Shown here: positions 30,853-39,047 of the stretch, piece after piece
Position numbering within the stretch: position 1 is the stretch's first letter
Layout: each line of letters opens with the position of its first letter
Assembly (NCBI RefSeq): GCF_021919125.1
Contig: NZ_CP083439.1
Coordinates: 1 to 64,000 of the forward strand
Direction of reading: 5' to 3'
From: Clavibacter sp. A6099
GTDB taxonomy: Bacteria; Actinomycetota; Actinomycetes; Actinomycetales; Microbacteriaceae
Length of the DNA: 64,000 nt
The notes under the pieces: model-generated
Seen by the model: the letters and a program-made list of their open reading frames with translations, nothing else
Databases searched by the model: none
Told to the model about the DNA's origin: nothing
Position numbers and translations under genes: made by a program

Positions 30853-31926
30853 ATGCCCGCTCGCGACCACCTCCCGCTCCCCGTGTACCCGCAGCCGCCG
30901 TCGGGCGTCGTCCTCGTGGTGGGCGAGGGATCCGGCCTGCGCTCCGTGCTGCGGGACGCCGTCGACGACATCGCCGGGACGCTGCTCGTGCTGCCGCCCG
31001 AGGAGGCGGATCCGGTCGAGCCCATCGCGCGGTTCCTCGACGACCTCGCGGAGCGCCGGCCGGGCGTCGAGGCCGTGGTGGGGATCCCCGCGACCGCCGA
31101 CGCGCGCGCGACCGGCATGCAGCTCGACCTGCTGCTGCGCCGCGAGCACGAGATGCAGCGGGCGTTCGGCGGGGCGGGATCCGGCTTCGGGCTCCGCCAC
31201 GTCGTCTCGGTCGTGCCCGCCGACCGGCTGCACGCCATCGCCTTCGGCCGGATCGAGGACGCGTTCGACGAGGCCGAGACGCTCGCCGACCTCGTCGAGT
31301 ACGCGACCGTCGTGGTGCTGACCGGCATGGCGCGCGTGCCGCTGGAGTCGCGCGGCGCGCTGCTCGCGCTCGTGCGTCGGCTGGCGCCCCGGGCGGCCGT
31401 GCTGGACGCCCGCCGGCCGCTCGCGCTCGACCGGCTGCCGCGCTGGGGCGACGTGGCGGGGCTCGCGGCCTCCGCGGGGTGGATGCGCGAGCTCACCGCG
31501 GCGGGCGTCGCGTCGCGGCCCGCCGACATCGACCGGCTGGACGGGCCCGTGGGATCCGTCGTCGTGAGCGATCCGCGACCGCTGCACCCCGAGCGGCTCG
31601 CGCTCGCCGTGGAGGAGGAGCTGCGGCCCGACCGCGCGGGCCTCGTGCTGCGGTCCAAGGGCTTCGTGTCGCTCGCGTCGCGGCCGGGCGAGGTGGGCGG
31701 GTGGTCGAGCGTGGGGTCCATGCTGACGCTCCAGCCGACCGGGATCGACCCGTGGCAGGAGGGCGCGCCGCACGGCACGGAGATCGCGTTCTTCGGCGTG
31801 GGGCTGCGGCCGGCCGTGCTGCGGCGGGCGATCGGCCGGGCCGTGCTGACGGGGGAGGAGCTCGCGGCGGGGCCGGCGGCCTGGGTCGGGTACGCGGATC
31901 CGTTCCCCCGGGTGGACGCGGGCTGA
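30853..31926 (+). CDS. COG0523/CobW-C family protein lacking P-loop and cysteines
   Basis: The C-terminal third has a clear CobW_C domain (AGLVLRSKGFVSLASRP and GGWSSVGSMLTLQPTG, ending TEIAFFG). COG0523 proteins are GTP-driven metal chaperones, often for zinc. Here the N-terminal G domain is degenerate: the Walker A position reads VVGEGSGLRSV rather than GxxGxGKT, the CxCC metal motif is absent, and the 357-residue protein contains no cysteine at all. A TAGACT hexamer starts 12 nt before the ATG (leaderless). It is divergent from the zinc-free L36 across a Zur-like palindrome. Confidence 0.82.
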   Translation: MPARDHLPLPVYPQPPSGVVLVVGEGSGLRSVLRDAVDDIAGTLLVLPPEEADPVEPIARFLDDLAERRPGVEAVVGIPATADARATGMQLDLLLRREHEMQRAFGGAGSGFGLRHVVSVVPADRLHAIAFGRIEDAFDEAETLADLVEYATVVVLTGMARVPLESRGALLALVRRLAPRAAVLDARRPLALDRLPRWGDVAGLAASAGWMRELTAAGVASRPADIDRLDGPVGSVVVSDPRPLHPERLALAVEEELRPDRAGLVLRSKGFVSLASRPGEVGGWSSVGSMLTLQPTGIDPWQEGAPHGTEIAFFGVGLRPAVLRRAIGRAVLTGEELAAGPAAWVGYADPFPRVDAG

Positions 31927-32067
31927 CGGCGCCGCGCGGCCGGCGTCTGCTCCCGCGGCGGGGGCCGGCCCACGTGCGGCGCGCCCGGAGACCCGCGACC
32001 GTGACGGCCAGCCGAGAGCGGATCCGCGCGCCTGGTCACTGCTCGGCGCCCGGCGTTCAGTGGGGAG

Positions 32068-33882
32068 GTGAAGCAGAACCCCACCGCGGCGGGCACGACC
32101 CGCACCACCCGCACGACCACACGCACCGCGCAGGACCGCCCGGCGGACGAACGGCCCGATGCCGACCGGCCCGCCGCCGAGGATCCGGCCATCGTCCCGG
32201 AGCCCGCGCCGGGCCCCGAGCCGGAGGACGCGCTCCGCGTCGCCCGCGAGTCCTTCGGCTGGGACGAGCTGCACGACGGCCAGGTGCGCACCATCGGCCC
32301 GCTCGTGCGCGGCCGCGACGCGCTCGTCGTGATGCCCACGGGCTACGGCAAGTCCGCGATCTACCAGGTCGCCACCGTGCTGATGGATGGCCTCACGGTC
32401 GTCGTCTCGCCGCTCATCGCGCTGCAGGCCGACCAGGTGCAGAACCTCGAGGACGCGCCCGCGGCGCCGCCCGCGCGCGTGATCAACAGCACGATCCGCG
32501 GGGCGGCGCTCGAGGAGGCGTGGGCGATCGTGGAGGAGCCGGGCGCCCGGATCGTGTTCCTCACGCCCGAGCAGCTGGCCCGCGACGAGGTCGTCGAGCG
32601 GCTGGTGGCGCGCGGGGTGTCGCTCGTGGTGATCGACGAGGCGCACTGCGTCGCGTCGTGGGGTCACGACTTCCGGCCCGACTACCTCGGGCTCGGCGGC
32701 GTGATCGACGCGCTCGGGCACCCGCCGACCGTCGCGATGACGGCGACCGGATCCACGCCCATCCGCACCGAGGTCGAGGAGCGGCTGGGGCTGCGCGACC
32801 CGTTCGTGCTCTCCAGCGGCTTCGACCGGCCGAACATCCGGCTCGAGGTGCGCCGGCACACCGAGGAGTCGGAGAAGCGGCGCGCGATCGTCGCGCACGT
32901 GATGGAGCAGACGCAGCCGGGCCTCGTCTACGTCGCGACGCGCAAGGACGCCGAGGACTACGCGGACGAGATCCGCGCCGCCGGCCTCCGCGTCGACGCG
33001 TACCACGCGGGCCTCCCCGCGGCCGAGCGCGAGCGCGTGCAGACGGCGTTCCACGAGGACGACGTGGACGTGGTGGTCGCCACGAGCGCGTTCGGCATGG
33101 GGATCGACAAGCCGACTGTCCGGTACGTGATCCACGCGGCGCCGCCCGAGTCGGTGGACGCGTACTACCAGGAGGTCGGGCGCGCGGGCCGCGACGGGGA
33201 GCCGGCCGTCGGGATCCTGCACTACCGCGCCGAGGACCTCGGCCTCCGCCGCTTCTTCGCGGCGCGCACGCCCCGGCCGGCGAGCCTCCGTGACGTGTAC
33301 GCGGCGGTCGCGGTGGCGGGCGTCGACGGTCCCGTGCGCCCGGCCGCGGTCGCCGAGCGCGCGGGCATGTCCGCGCGGACGGTGGGCGGCGTGCTCAACC
33401 TGCTCGTGGACGCGGGCGTGCTCGGATCCGACCGCGACGGCGCGTTCGTGCGCGAGGAGCTGGATCCGCGCGAGGCCGCCTCCCGCGCCAAGGAGGTCGC
33501 CCAGGAGCGCGAGCGCATCGAGGTCTCGCGCCTGGAGATGATGCGCGGCTACGCCGAGACGCAGCAGTGCCGCCGCCAGTTCCTGCTCGGGTACTTCGGC
33601 GAGGAGTCGCCGGAGCGGTGCGGCAACTGCGACGCGTGCGACCGGCTCGACGCGGACGACGCGCACGAGGAGGCGATGGGGACGACGGACGCCGATGCCG
33701 CCGCTCCCGCCGCCTCGGACGAGGCGTTCCCCGCGCAGTCGCGGGTCACCCACGCGGAGTGGGGACCAGGCACGGTGATGAGCACGGAGGACGACCGGAT
33801 CACCGTCTTCTTCGAGAAGGAGGGGTACCGCGTGCTCTCGCGGAGGCTCGTGGAGGAGGGGGAGCTCCTGCAGCCGGCCTGA
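32068..33882 (+). CDS. recQ: RecQ-family ATP-dependent DNA helicase
   Basis: This 3'-5' superfamily 2 helicase acts in recombination and replication-fork repair. The 604-residue protein has a Thr/Arg-rich N-terminal extension of about 60 residues, a Walker A with Lys95 (MPTGYGKS), DEAH box at 190-193, helicase motifs IV-VI with GRAGRDGEP, a RecQ zinc-binding cluster (C-x2-F...CGNCDAC near 505-530), and a C-terminal SH3-like DUF3553-type segment (about 555-600). No HRDC domain is present. GTG 32068 directly follows GGGGAG; a start further in is possible. Confidence 0.9.
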   Translation: MKQNPTAAGTTRTTRTTTRTAQDRPADERPDADRPAAEDPAIVPEPAPGPEPEDALRVARESFGWDELHDGQVRTIGPLVRGRDALVVMPTGYGKSAIYQVATVLMDGLTVVVSPLIALQADQVQNLEDAPAAPPARVINSTIRGAALEEAWAIVEEPGARIVFLTPEQLARDEVVERLVARGVSLVVIDEAHCVASWGHDFRPDYLGLGGVIDALGHPPTVAMTATGSTPIRTEVEERLGLRDPFVLSSGFDRPNIRLEVRRHTEESEKRRAIVAHVMEQTQPGLVYVATRKDAEDYADEIRAAGLRVDAYHAGLPAAERERVQTAFHEDDVDVVVATSAFGMGIDKPTVRYVIHAAPPESVDAYYQEVGRAGRDGEPAVGILHYRAEDLGLRRFFAARTPRPASLRDVYAAVAVAGVDGPVRPAAVAERAGMSARTVGGVLNLLVDAGVLGSDRDGAFVREELDPREAASRAKEVAQERERIEVSRLEMMRGYAETQQCRRQFLLGYFGEESPERCGNCDACDRLDADDAHEEAMGTTDADAAAPAASDEAFPAQSRVTHAEWGPGTVMSTEDDRITVFFEKEGYRVLSRRLVEEGELLQPA

Positions 33883-33900
33883 TCGCGGGCGTCTGCGAGG

Positions 33901-34125
33901 GTGGCCCCATGCACCTCCTCCTTCCTGCACCGCAGCCGCTGGATCACCTACGGCACCGCGATCGCCATCGGGCTCGCGGGTGTCGCCGGGCTGGTGGTCG
34001 GGAATCCGCGGGGGTGGATCCCGATCGGGATCGCGGTGCTCGCGGTGCTCTTCCAACGGCTCGTCTCCCGGGACGCGCGGCGGGCGCGGGAGGCCGGAAC
34101 GGACCCGCGCGACACCGTCGGCTGA
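33901..34125 (+). CDS. Possible small two-helix membrane protein
   Basis: A 74-residue frame from GTG 33901 encodes a protein with two hydrophobic helices (about residues 17-34 and 39-52) and a basic/acidic C-terminus. The start lies 18 nt after the recQ stop codon and has no clear ribosome-binding site. The hydrophobic pattern looks like a real protein; a shadow frame rich in Arg and Pro would look different. I do not recognise a family. Confidence 0.45.
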   Translation: MAPCTSSFLHRSRWITYGTAIAIGLAGVAGLVVGNPRGWIPIGIAVLAVLFQRLVSRDARRAREAGTDPRDTVG

Positions 34126-34482
34126 CCAGCCGGACTAGCCGCGGAACGTCGATGCAGATGCATGCGGTTCTCCGTTGGCCTACGTTGTCAATCAGCGGGA
34201 CGAGCCCTTCGGGTGGGACGTCCTCGCGCAGCGTCGGCCTCTCGGGGGAGAGGGTCCGACCGCCCGGCTCTCCGTGCACGGAGGCCGGGCCACACCCTCT
34301 TCCGCGGAGTCGCGGTCCCGGCAGGCGCCGGGGCCGCGATCCGCTCGCACGGACCGGGCGCTCCCGTCGACCCCTTCCGGCCGCGCCCGTGCGCGGGTAG
34401 CGTCGCCCGGACGCGCCCGTCGACCCTGGAGGACCCCACCGCACTCGCGCTCATCGCCCTCCTCACCTTCGACCCGCCCACG
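34126..34482. other. 357-nt gap with a hairpin
   Basis: I support no gene here. A hairpin at about 34262-34290 pairs CCCGGC and CTCCG with CGGAG and GCCGGG around a TGCA loop, a candidate terminator. The stretch 34141-34200 is less GC-rich than its surroundings and could hold a promoter. Frames crossing it on both strands are Arg/Pro-rich and unconvincing. Confidence 0.4.
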
Positions 34483-34734
34483 ATGGAGGACTTCGGCGGC
34501 CCGGGCGGCCCCGGCGGACCGATGGCCGGGCTCGTGCTCGGCGGCCTCGTATCGCTGCTGCTCCCGCTCGCGGCCGTCGTGCTCGGCATCGTCATCGCGG
34601 TGTCGGTCGTGCGCACTCGACGGGCGACGGAGCGCATCGAGAAGCGGCTGGATGCGCTGGAGCGTTCGTCGCGCGATGCGTCGACGGCCGGCCGCGAGGC
34701 GACGGACGCCCGTCCGGACGCGACGCCGCGCTAG
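34483..34734 (+). CDS. Small single-pass membrane protein with charged cytoplasmic tail
   Basis: From ATG 34483 the product is 83 residues: a Gly-Pro-rich start (MEDFGGPGGPGGPM), one long transmembrane helix (about residues 16-44), and a charged helical C-terminus (RRATERIEKRLDALERS) that may form a coiled coil. A TGGAGGA sequence sits about 50 nt upstream of the ATG, so an upstream non-canonical start within the frame is possible. The stop codon overlaps the end of the convergent hydrolase gene by a few bases. No family is recognised. Confidence 0.6.
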   Translation: MEDFGGPGGPGGPMAGLVLGGLVSLLLPLAAVVLGIVIAVSVVRTRRATERIEKRLDALERSSRDASTAGREATDARPDATPR

Positions 34735-35768
34735 CCGCGGGATCGGGCGTCGCGGCGCACCCCGCGTCGCCGGGCCCGCTCCGCCGCATCCGCCATGGCC
34801 TCCGCGTGCGCGGTCTTGGCGCGGCCGATCGCAGCATCGTCGTCGCGGCGGATGGCGATGCCCTCGGCCACCTGCGCGCGCAGTGCCCGGATCGAGTCGC
34901 GGAACGTGGGCGCGAAGTCCGCGTGCTCCTCGTCCCGCTCCTCCTCGCCCACCGGGAACCGCCGCAGCTCCGCCGACGCGTCCTCGGTCGACGAGCCCTC
35001 GGCCGGCGGCCGCTCGAGGTGGGCGAGGCAGAGGCGGGCGACCTCGTCGGCGTGGTCGTGCATCACCGAGTGCGCGGCGCCGGGGATCTCCCACAGCCGT
35101 GCGCGCGGCAGGAGCCGCCCCATCTCCTCCACCCACGCGCGCGGGACTACGGCGTCGTGCTCGCCGCGGATCACGAGGGCGCTGGCACGGATGCCGGGCA
35201 GGCGCGCCTCGATCCGGAACGACATCATGCGCGGGAGCACGCGGAGGAACCAGCGCACCCCGCAGACGAGGTAGGCGCGGATGGCGAGCACCTGGATCCG
35301 GCGGGGTTCGTGCAGCGACGACCGCAGGAACCGCATTGCGGCCACCGGCATCGAGCGCGCCGCCGGATCCACCACCGGGCTGATCATGACGAGCGTGCTG
35401 ATCCCGGGGCGCCTGGCCGCGAGATCCGCCACCATCTGCGTGCCCATGGAGTGGCCGACGAGCACCGGGTCGTCGAGGCCGAGCTCGTCGATCGCGGCGC
35501 CCACGAGGTCGGCGTACTCGCGGATGGAGAGCGCCCGCCCGGGGTGGCGCACGCCCGCGAACCCGGGCAGGTCGAGGGCGTGCACGGTGCCGTGCCCGTC
35601 GAGGCGGGGCGCGAGGCGCTCGAAGTAGTCGGAGCTCACGCCGATGCCGGGCACGAGCACGAACGCGCGGCCGTCGGGGCTGCCGAGGGTGCTGATCCGC
35701 ACGGTGAGGCCGCGATGCACGAGGCGCGTGACGCGGACGGTCGTGGCGGGGCGGCCGTGCTCGGTCAT
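34731..35768 (-). CDS. Alpha/beta hydrolase
   Basis: The 345-residue protein has an alpha/beta-hydrolase fold with the oxyanion region VPGIGVSSDYFE, the nucleophile elbow GHSMGT (near residue 133), an Asp in IRGEHDAVVP and His in PGAAHSVMHDH. A charged helical extension of about 80 residues follows the catalytic domain, which is unusual for the family. AGGAGG precedes the ATG by 7 nt. The substrate cannot be predicted. Confidence 0.88.
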   Translation of the reverse strand: MTEHGRPATTVRVTRLVHRGLTVRISTLGSPDGRAFVLVPGIGVSSDYFERLAPRLDGHGTVHALDLPGFAGVRHPGRALSIREYADLVGAAIDELGLDDPVLVGHSMGTQMVADLAARRPGISTLVMISPVVDPAARSMPVAAMRFLRSSLHEPRRIQVLAIRAYLVCGVRWFLRVLPRMMSFRIEARLPGIRASALVIRGEHDAVVPRAWVEEMGRLLPRARLWEIPGAAHSVMHDHADEVARLCLAHLERPPAEGSSTEDASAELRRFPVGEEERDEEHADFAPTFRDSIRALRAQVAEGIAIRRDDDAAIGRAKTAHAEAMADAAERARRRGVRRDARSRG

Positions 35769-35907
35769 GCGGTGCCTCCTGCGGCGGACGGGTCGTCGGG
35801 CGCGATCCGCGAGGCGTCCACGCTAGGGCACGGCCGCCGGACGTCCGCCGAGTCCTCCCGCCCTCGTGTCTCGCGCTGATGCTCCCATGGTGGGTATAGT
35901 CCCGTCC

Positions 35908-36273
35908 ATGACCGCGACAGCCTTCTGGATCCTCACCGCGCTCGCCGCGGGACGCCGCCACGGGTACGCCGTGCTCGCCGACGTCACGCGCCTCAGCGAC
36001 GGCGAGGTGACGCTGCGGGTGACGACGCTCTACGCGTCGCTCGACCGGCTGGTGCGCGAGGGGCGGATCCGCACCGCGGGCGAGGAGGTCGTCGACGGCC
36101 GTGCCCGTCGCTACTACGAGATCACCGACGCGGGTCGCGGGGAGCTGCAGGCCGAGGCCGACCGGCTGCAGGCGCGCGCCGCGGCGGCCCGGGCGAGCAT
36201 CGCTGCCGCCGCACCCGCGCGCTCGCGTCCCGTGGCGACACCCCGCGCCACCGCGACGGCGGCCCGCGCATGA
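35908..36273 (+). CDS. PadR-family transcriptional regulator
   Basis: The 121-residue protein has a PadR winged-helix domain (about 1-85; FWILTALAAGRRHGYAVLADV, LYASLDRLVREGRI, RRYYEITDAGRGEL) and an Ala/Arg-rich tail. A TATAGT hexamer starts 13 nt before ATG 35908, so the mRNA is probably leaderless; the upstream GTG at 35866 would lie before this promoter. Its stop codon overlaps the ATG of the membrane protein gene, a common PadR/membrane-protein pairing. Confidence 0.9.
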   Translation: MTATAFWILTALAAGRRHGYAVLADVTRLSDGEVTLRVTTLYASLDRLVREGRIRTAGEEVVDGRARRYYEITDAGRGELQAEADRLQARAAAARASIAAAAPARSRPVATPRATATAARA

Positions 36274-37598
36274 CCGCGTCCCGGCGGGAGGCCCACGCCC
36301 GGCTGCTCCGCTGGTACCCCGCGGCCTGGCGCCGGGCCGACGGCGACGTGATGCTCGACACCCTCGAGGAGCATGCCGACGCCGAGGGGCGTGCGATGCC
36401 GACGCGCGGCGATGCCTGGTCCCTGCGCGCCCACGGGCTGCTCGAGCGTGTGACCCCGCGGGCGATCCTCGTGGTCGCGGCGGCCGCTCTGGTGCTCGCC
36501 GTGGCGCTGCCGGCCGCGGCGCTCTCCTCCCTCTTCCTCGAATCGCCCGTGCTCCTCGCGATGCCGTGGGCCGCCGCCCTCCTCGCGACCCTCGCGCTGA
36601 TCGGACTGGTGGGCAGGTCGGGCGTGCTCCGGGCCGATTCGGCGCTGGCGGCGGCGGTGCTCGCCGTGCCGTCGTGGATCCTCGGCGCGGTCGCGGCCGC
36701 AGCGTGGTCGATCGGGTTCGACGAGGCGGACGCCGGGGAGTCTCGGAGTGCGTTCTCGTCCGCCTTCGCCGCGCTCGCGCTGGCCGCCTGGCTGCTCGGG
36801 GCGGCGTCGCTCGCGGTCGTGCTCGCAGGTCTGCTCGGGATCCGCTCGGCCGTCGCGCGCTGGATCGTCGCGGTCGTCGTGGCCGTGCCCGGCGCGCTCC
36901 TCGTCGGCGGCGTCGCGCTGACGTCCGGGGCCCTGGCGCTCGCGCTGGCCGCGCTGATCGCGTCGGCGCGGCATCGCATGCGAGGCCGCGGGCGCGACGT
37001 CGGCTTCGCGGTGGACGGATCGGCCTCGGTGTCCGCCGCCCGCGCCCCGCTGTCCGCCTCCGGGCGCCGGGCCGTCGTGATCACCTCTCTGATCGGATCC
37101 GCCCTCGGGCTCGCATGCGCCGCCTTCGCGCTCGCCGGGAGCGCCTGGCTGCCCGCCGTGGGCGACGCGACGGACGCCATGAGGGCCGGCATCGCAGTCG
37201 GCTCGGTCGTGGCGCTCCTGCCGGTCGCCGCCGGCGCGGCCGCCCTCCGACCCCGGCTGGGACGCGTCGTGATCCCCGCGGCGGTGTCCCTGGGCGCCGC
37301 GTTCGCCACCATCGCGGCGTCGTACGCGGTGCCGGGCCTCGACGCCGCGGCTCCGGGCTACCTGGAGGTGGCCGCGGTCCTCGTGGGAGCGGCCGGGGCA
37401 GCGCTCCTGCTGCCCGTCCTCTCCGGCGGCCGGGTCGTGCGCGGGATCCTCGTGGTGGGCGTCGCCGTCGGGATCGCCGCGTTCGCCGGCATGGTGGTCG
37501 CCGTCACAGGCGCGTTCCTGGCCCCGGTGCTCGGCGTCGTCACGGCCGTCCTCGTCGCCCGTCGCGCGCGCGTCCCCCGGCGGACGCAACCCGCCTAG
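36270..37598 (+). CDS. Polytopic membrane protein paired with PadR
   Basis: The 442-residue protein starts with a short soluble segment of the type often encoded beside PadR regulators (HARLLRWYPAAWRRADGDVMLDTLEEHAD at about residues 9-36), followed by about ten to twelve hydrophobic helices. It is co-translated with PadR through a 4-nt overlap and is probably its regulatory target. The function is unknown; it could be a permease-like or sensory protein. Confidence 0.82.
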   Translation: MTASRREAHARLLRWYPAAWRRADGDVMLDTLEEHADAEGRAMPTRGDAWSLRAHGLLERVTPRAILVVAAAALVLAVALPAAALSSLFLESPVLLAMPWAAALLATLALIGLVGRSGVLRADSALAAAVLAVPSWILGAVAAAAWSIGFDEADAGESRSAFSSAFAALALAAWLLGAASLAVVLAGLLGIRSAVARWIVAVVVAVPGALLVGGVALTSGALALALAALIASARHRMRGRGRDVGFAVDGSASVSAARAPLSASGRRAVVITSLIGSALGLACAAFALAGSAWLPAVGDATDAMRAGIAVGSVVALLPVAAGAAALRPRLGRVVIPAAVSLGAAFATIAASYAVPGLDAAAPGYLEVAAVLVGAAGAALLLPVLSGGRVVRGILVVGVAVGIAAFAGMVVAVTGAFLAPVLGVVTAVLVARRARVPRRTQPA

Positions 37599-37614
37599 CG
37601 CGACGCGCCCGGTC

Positions 37615-38004
37615 TCAGCCCTGCGCGTCCCCGCCCGACACGCACAGGCAGAACGGGTGCCCCGCCGGATCCGCGTACACGTCGAAGCGGTCGGGCGCCG
37701 TCGGGTCCGCGGCCGGCTGGAGCAGGCGGCCGCCGAGGGCGACAACGCGCTCGCGGCCCTCGGCGAGGTCGTCGACATAGAAGTCCAGGTGGATCTGCTG
37801 CTGCTGGCGCGGGCCCTCGCCCGGCCACACCGGCGGCACGAAGTCGGGGGCGAGCTGGATCCCGATCCTCCAGTCGCCGTCGACTCTGACACTGTGCCAG
37901 TCGTCCTCCGCGTGCACCTCGCCGCCGAGGAGCCCGGCCCAGAAGGCGCTCTCCGCGGCCAGGTCCGGTGCGTCGAGCACCACGATCGTCTGCCGGATCC
38001 TCAT
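37615..38004 (-). CDS. VOC-family (glyoxalase/bleomycin-resistance-like) protein
   Basis: The 129-residue protein shows the paired beta-alpha-beta-beta-beta pattern of the vicinal-oxygen-chelate superfamily (IRQTIVVLDAPDLAAESAFW, IHLDFYVDDLAEGRERVVALGG, YADPAGHPFCLCV). The His-Asp-Glu metal-binding set is only partly visible, so an enzymatic role is uncertain. AGAAGGA lies about 7 nt before the ATG. It is convergent with the PadR-linked membrane protein gene. Confidence 0.87.
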   Translation of the reverse strand: MRIRQTIVVLDAPDLAAESAFWAGLLGGEVHAEDDWHSVRVDGDWRIGIQLAPDFVPPVWPGEGPRQQQQIHLDFYVDDLAEGRERVVALGGRLLQPAADPTAPDRFDVYADPAGHPFCLCVSGGDAQG

Positions 38005-38240
38005 GCGCGGTCCTTCTCTCGTCGGCGAGCGGGTGCTGCCAGCCTGGCACCGGCGTCCGACACCGACCAGGATCCGCCGCCCGCGCCCCTGGGATCCGGA
38101 CCCCGACCACCGGTAGGTTTGACGACACGGCGCGTCTCGCGCCGGAACACCCTGCGGGCATCGTGGCTCAGCCGTCGTACGCGACGGCGGGAGCGTGCGG
38201 TGGCCGTCGGGCCACCAGTCACCTCCTGAAAGGAGCGACC

Positions 38241-39047
38241 ATGACCGCCCCCTCCGTCCAGCTCTACACGGTCCGCGACGCTGTCTCCGCGGACCTGCAG
38301 GGCGCCGTCGCCCGCGTCGCCGAGATCGGCTACACGCAGGTCGAGCCGTACGCGTTCGTCGAGCGCGCCGACGAGTTCGCCGCCGCCTTCGCCGCGTCCG
38401 GCGTCACCGCGCCCTCCGGTCACGCGCCCGTCATCGACGGCGACGACGACCAGGCCTCCCGCACCTTCGACGCCGCCGCGAAGCTCGGGATCCAGACGGT
38501 CATCGACCCCTTCATCCCCTCCGAGCGCTGGCAGACCGCCGACGACGCGCACAAGATCGCCGACCGCGTCAACGAGCTGCAGGTGCAGGCCGCCGCGCGC
38601 GGGCTGGCCTTCGGGTACCACAACCACCAGTGGGAGTTCGCGAACAAGGTCGACGGCCGGCCCATCTACGAGCTCTTCGTCGAGCGCCTCAACGACGACG
38701 TCGTGCTCGAGCTCGACGCGTTCTGGTCGACCGTCGGCGGCATGGACACGCCCGCCCTCCTGAAGCAGCTCGGCGACCGCGTCAAGTTCCTGCACGTGAA
38801 GGACGGCAAGATCTCCGACGCGATCGCCAAGGTGCTGCCGAGCGCCGAGTCCGCGCTCGTCGTGCCGCCGGAGCTCGCGCAGGCCTTCAAGATGCAGGAG
38901 CCCGCCGGCCAGGGCGACGTCGACGTCGCCGCCGTGCTCGCGGCCGCGCCCCACGCGCTGCGCGTCGTCGAGTTCGACGACTACGCAGGCGACGTGTTCG
39001 ACGGCATCGCGGCGTCCTTCGCCTGGCTGCAGGAGAACGACAAGTGA
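38241..39047 (+). CDS. Sugar phosphate isomerase/epimerase (TIM barrel, AP-endonuclease 2 fold)
   Basis: The 268-residue protein has the xylose-isomerase-like TIM barrel with YNHQWEF-type metal-binding segments (YHNHQWEF, ELDAFW, FLHVKDGK). AAAGGAG precedes the ATG by 6 nt. It overlaps the following dehydrogenase by 4 nt, so the pair likely catabolises or interconverts a sugar or inositol derivative. The substrate is not identifiable from sequence. Confidence 0.88.
   Translation: MTAPSVQLYTVRDAVSADLQGAVARVAEIGYTQVEPYAFVERADEFAAAFAASGVTAPSGHAPVIDGDDDQASRTFDAAAKLGIQTVIDPFIPSERWQTADDAHKIADRVNELQVQAAARGLAFGYHNHQWEFANKVDGRPIYELFVERLNDDVVLELDAFWSTVGGMDTPALLKQLGDRVKFLHVKDGKISDAIAKVLPSAESALVVPPELAQAFKMQEPAGQGDVDVAAVLAAAPHALRVVEFDDYAGDVFDGIAASFAWLQENDK

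Noticed and set aside
30805-34056. A 1083-residue minus-strand open frame
   Set aside because: It is antisense to the COG0523 and recQ genes and shows only low-complexity charged sequence.
33944-34444. Minus-strand 166-residue frame
   Set aside because: Arg/Pro-rich sequence with no hydrophobic or domain pattern; opposite a more plausible small membrane protein.
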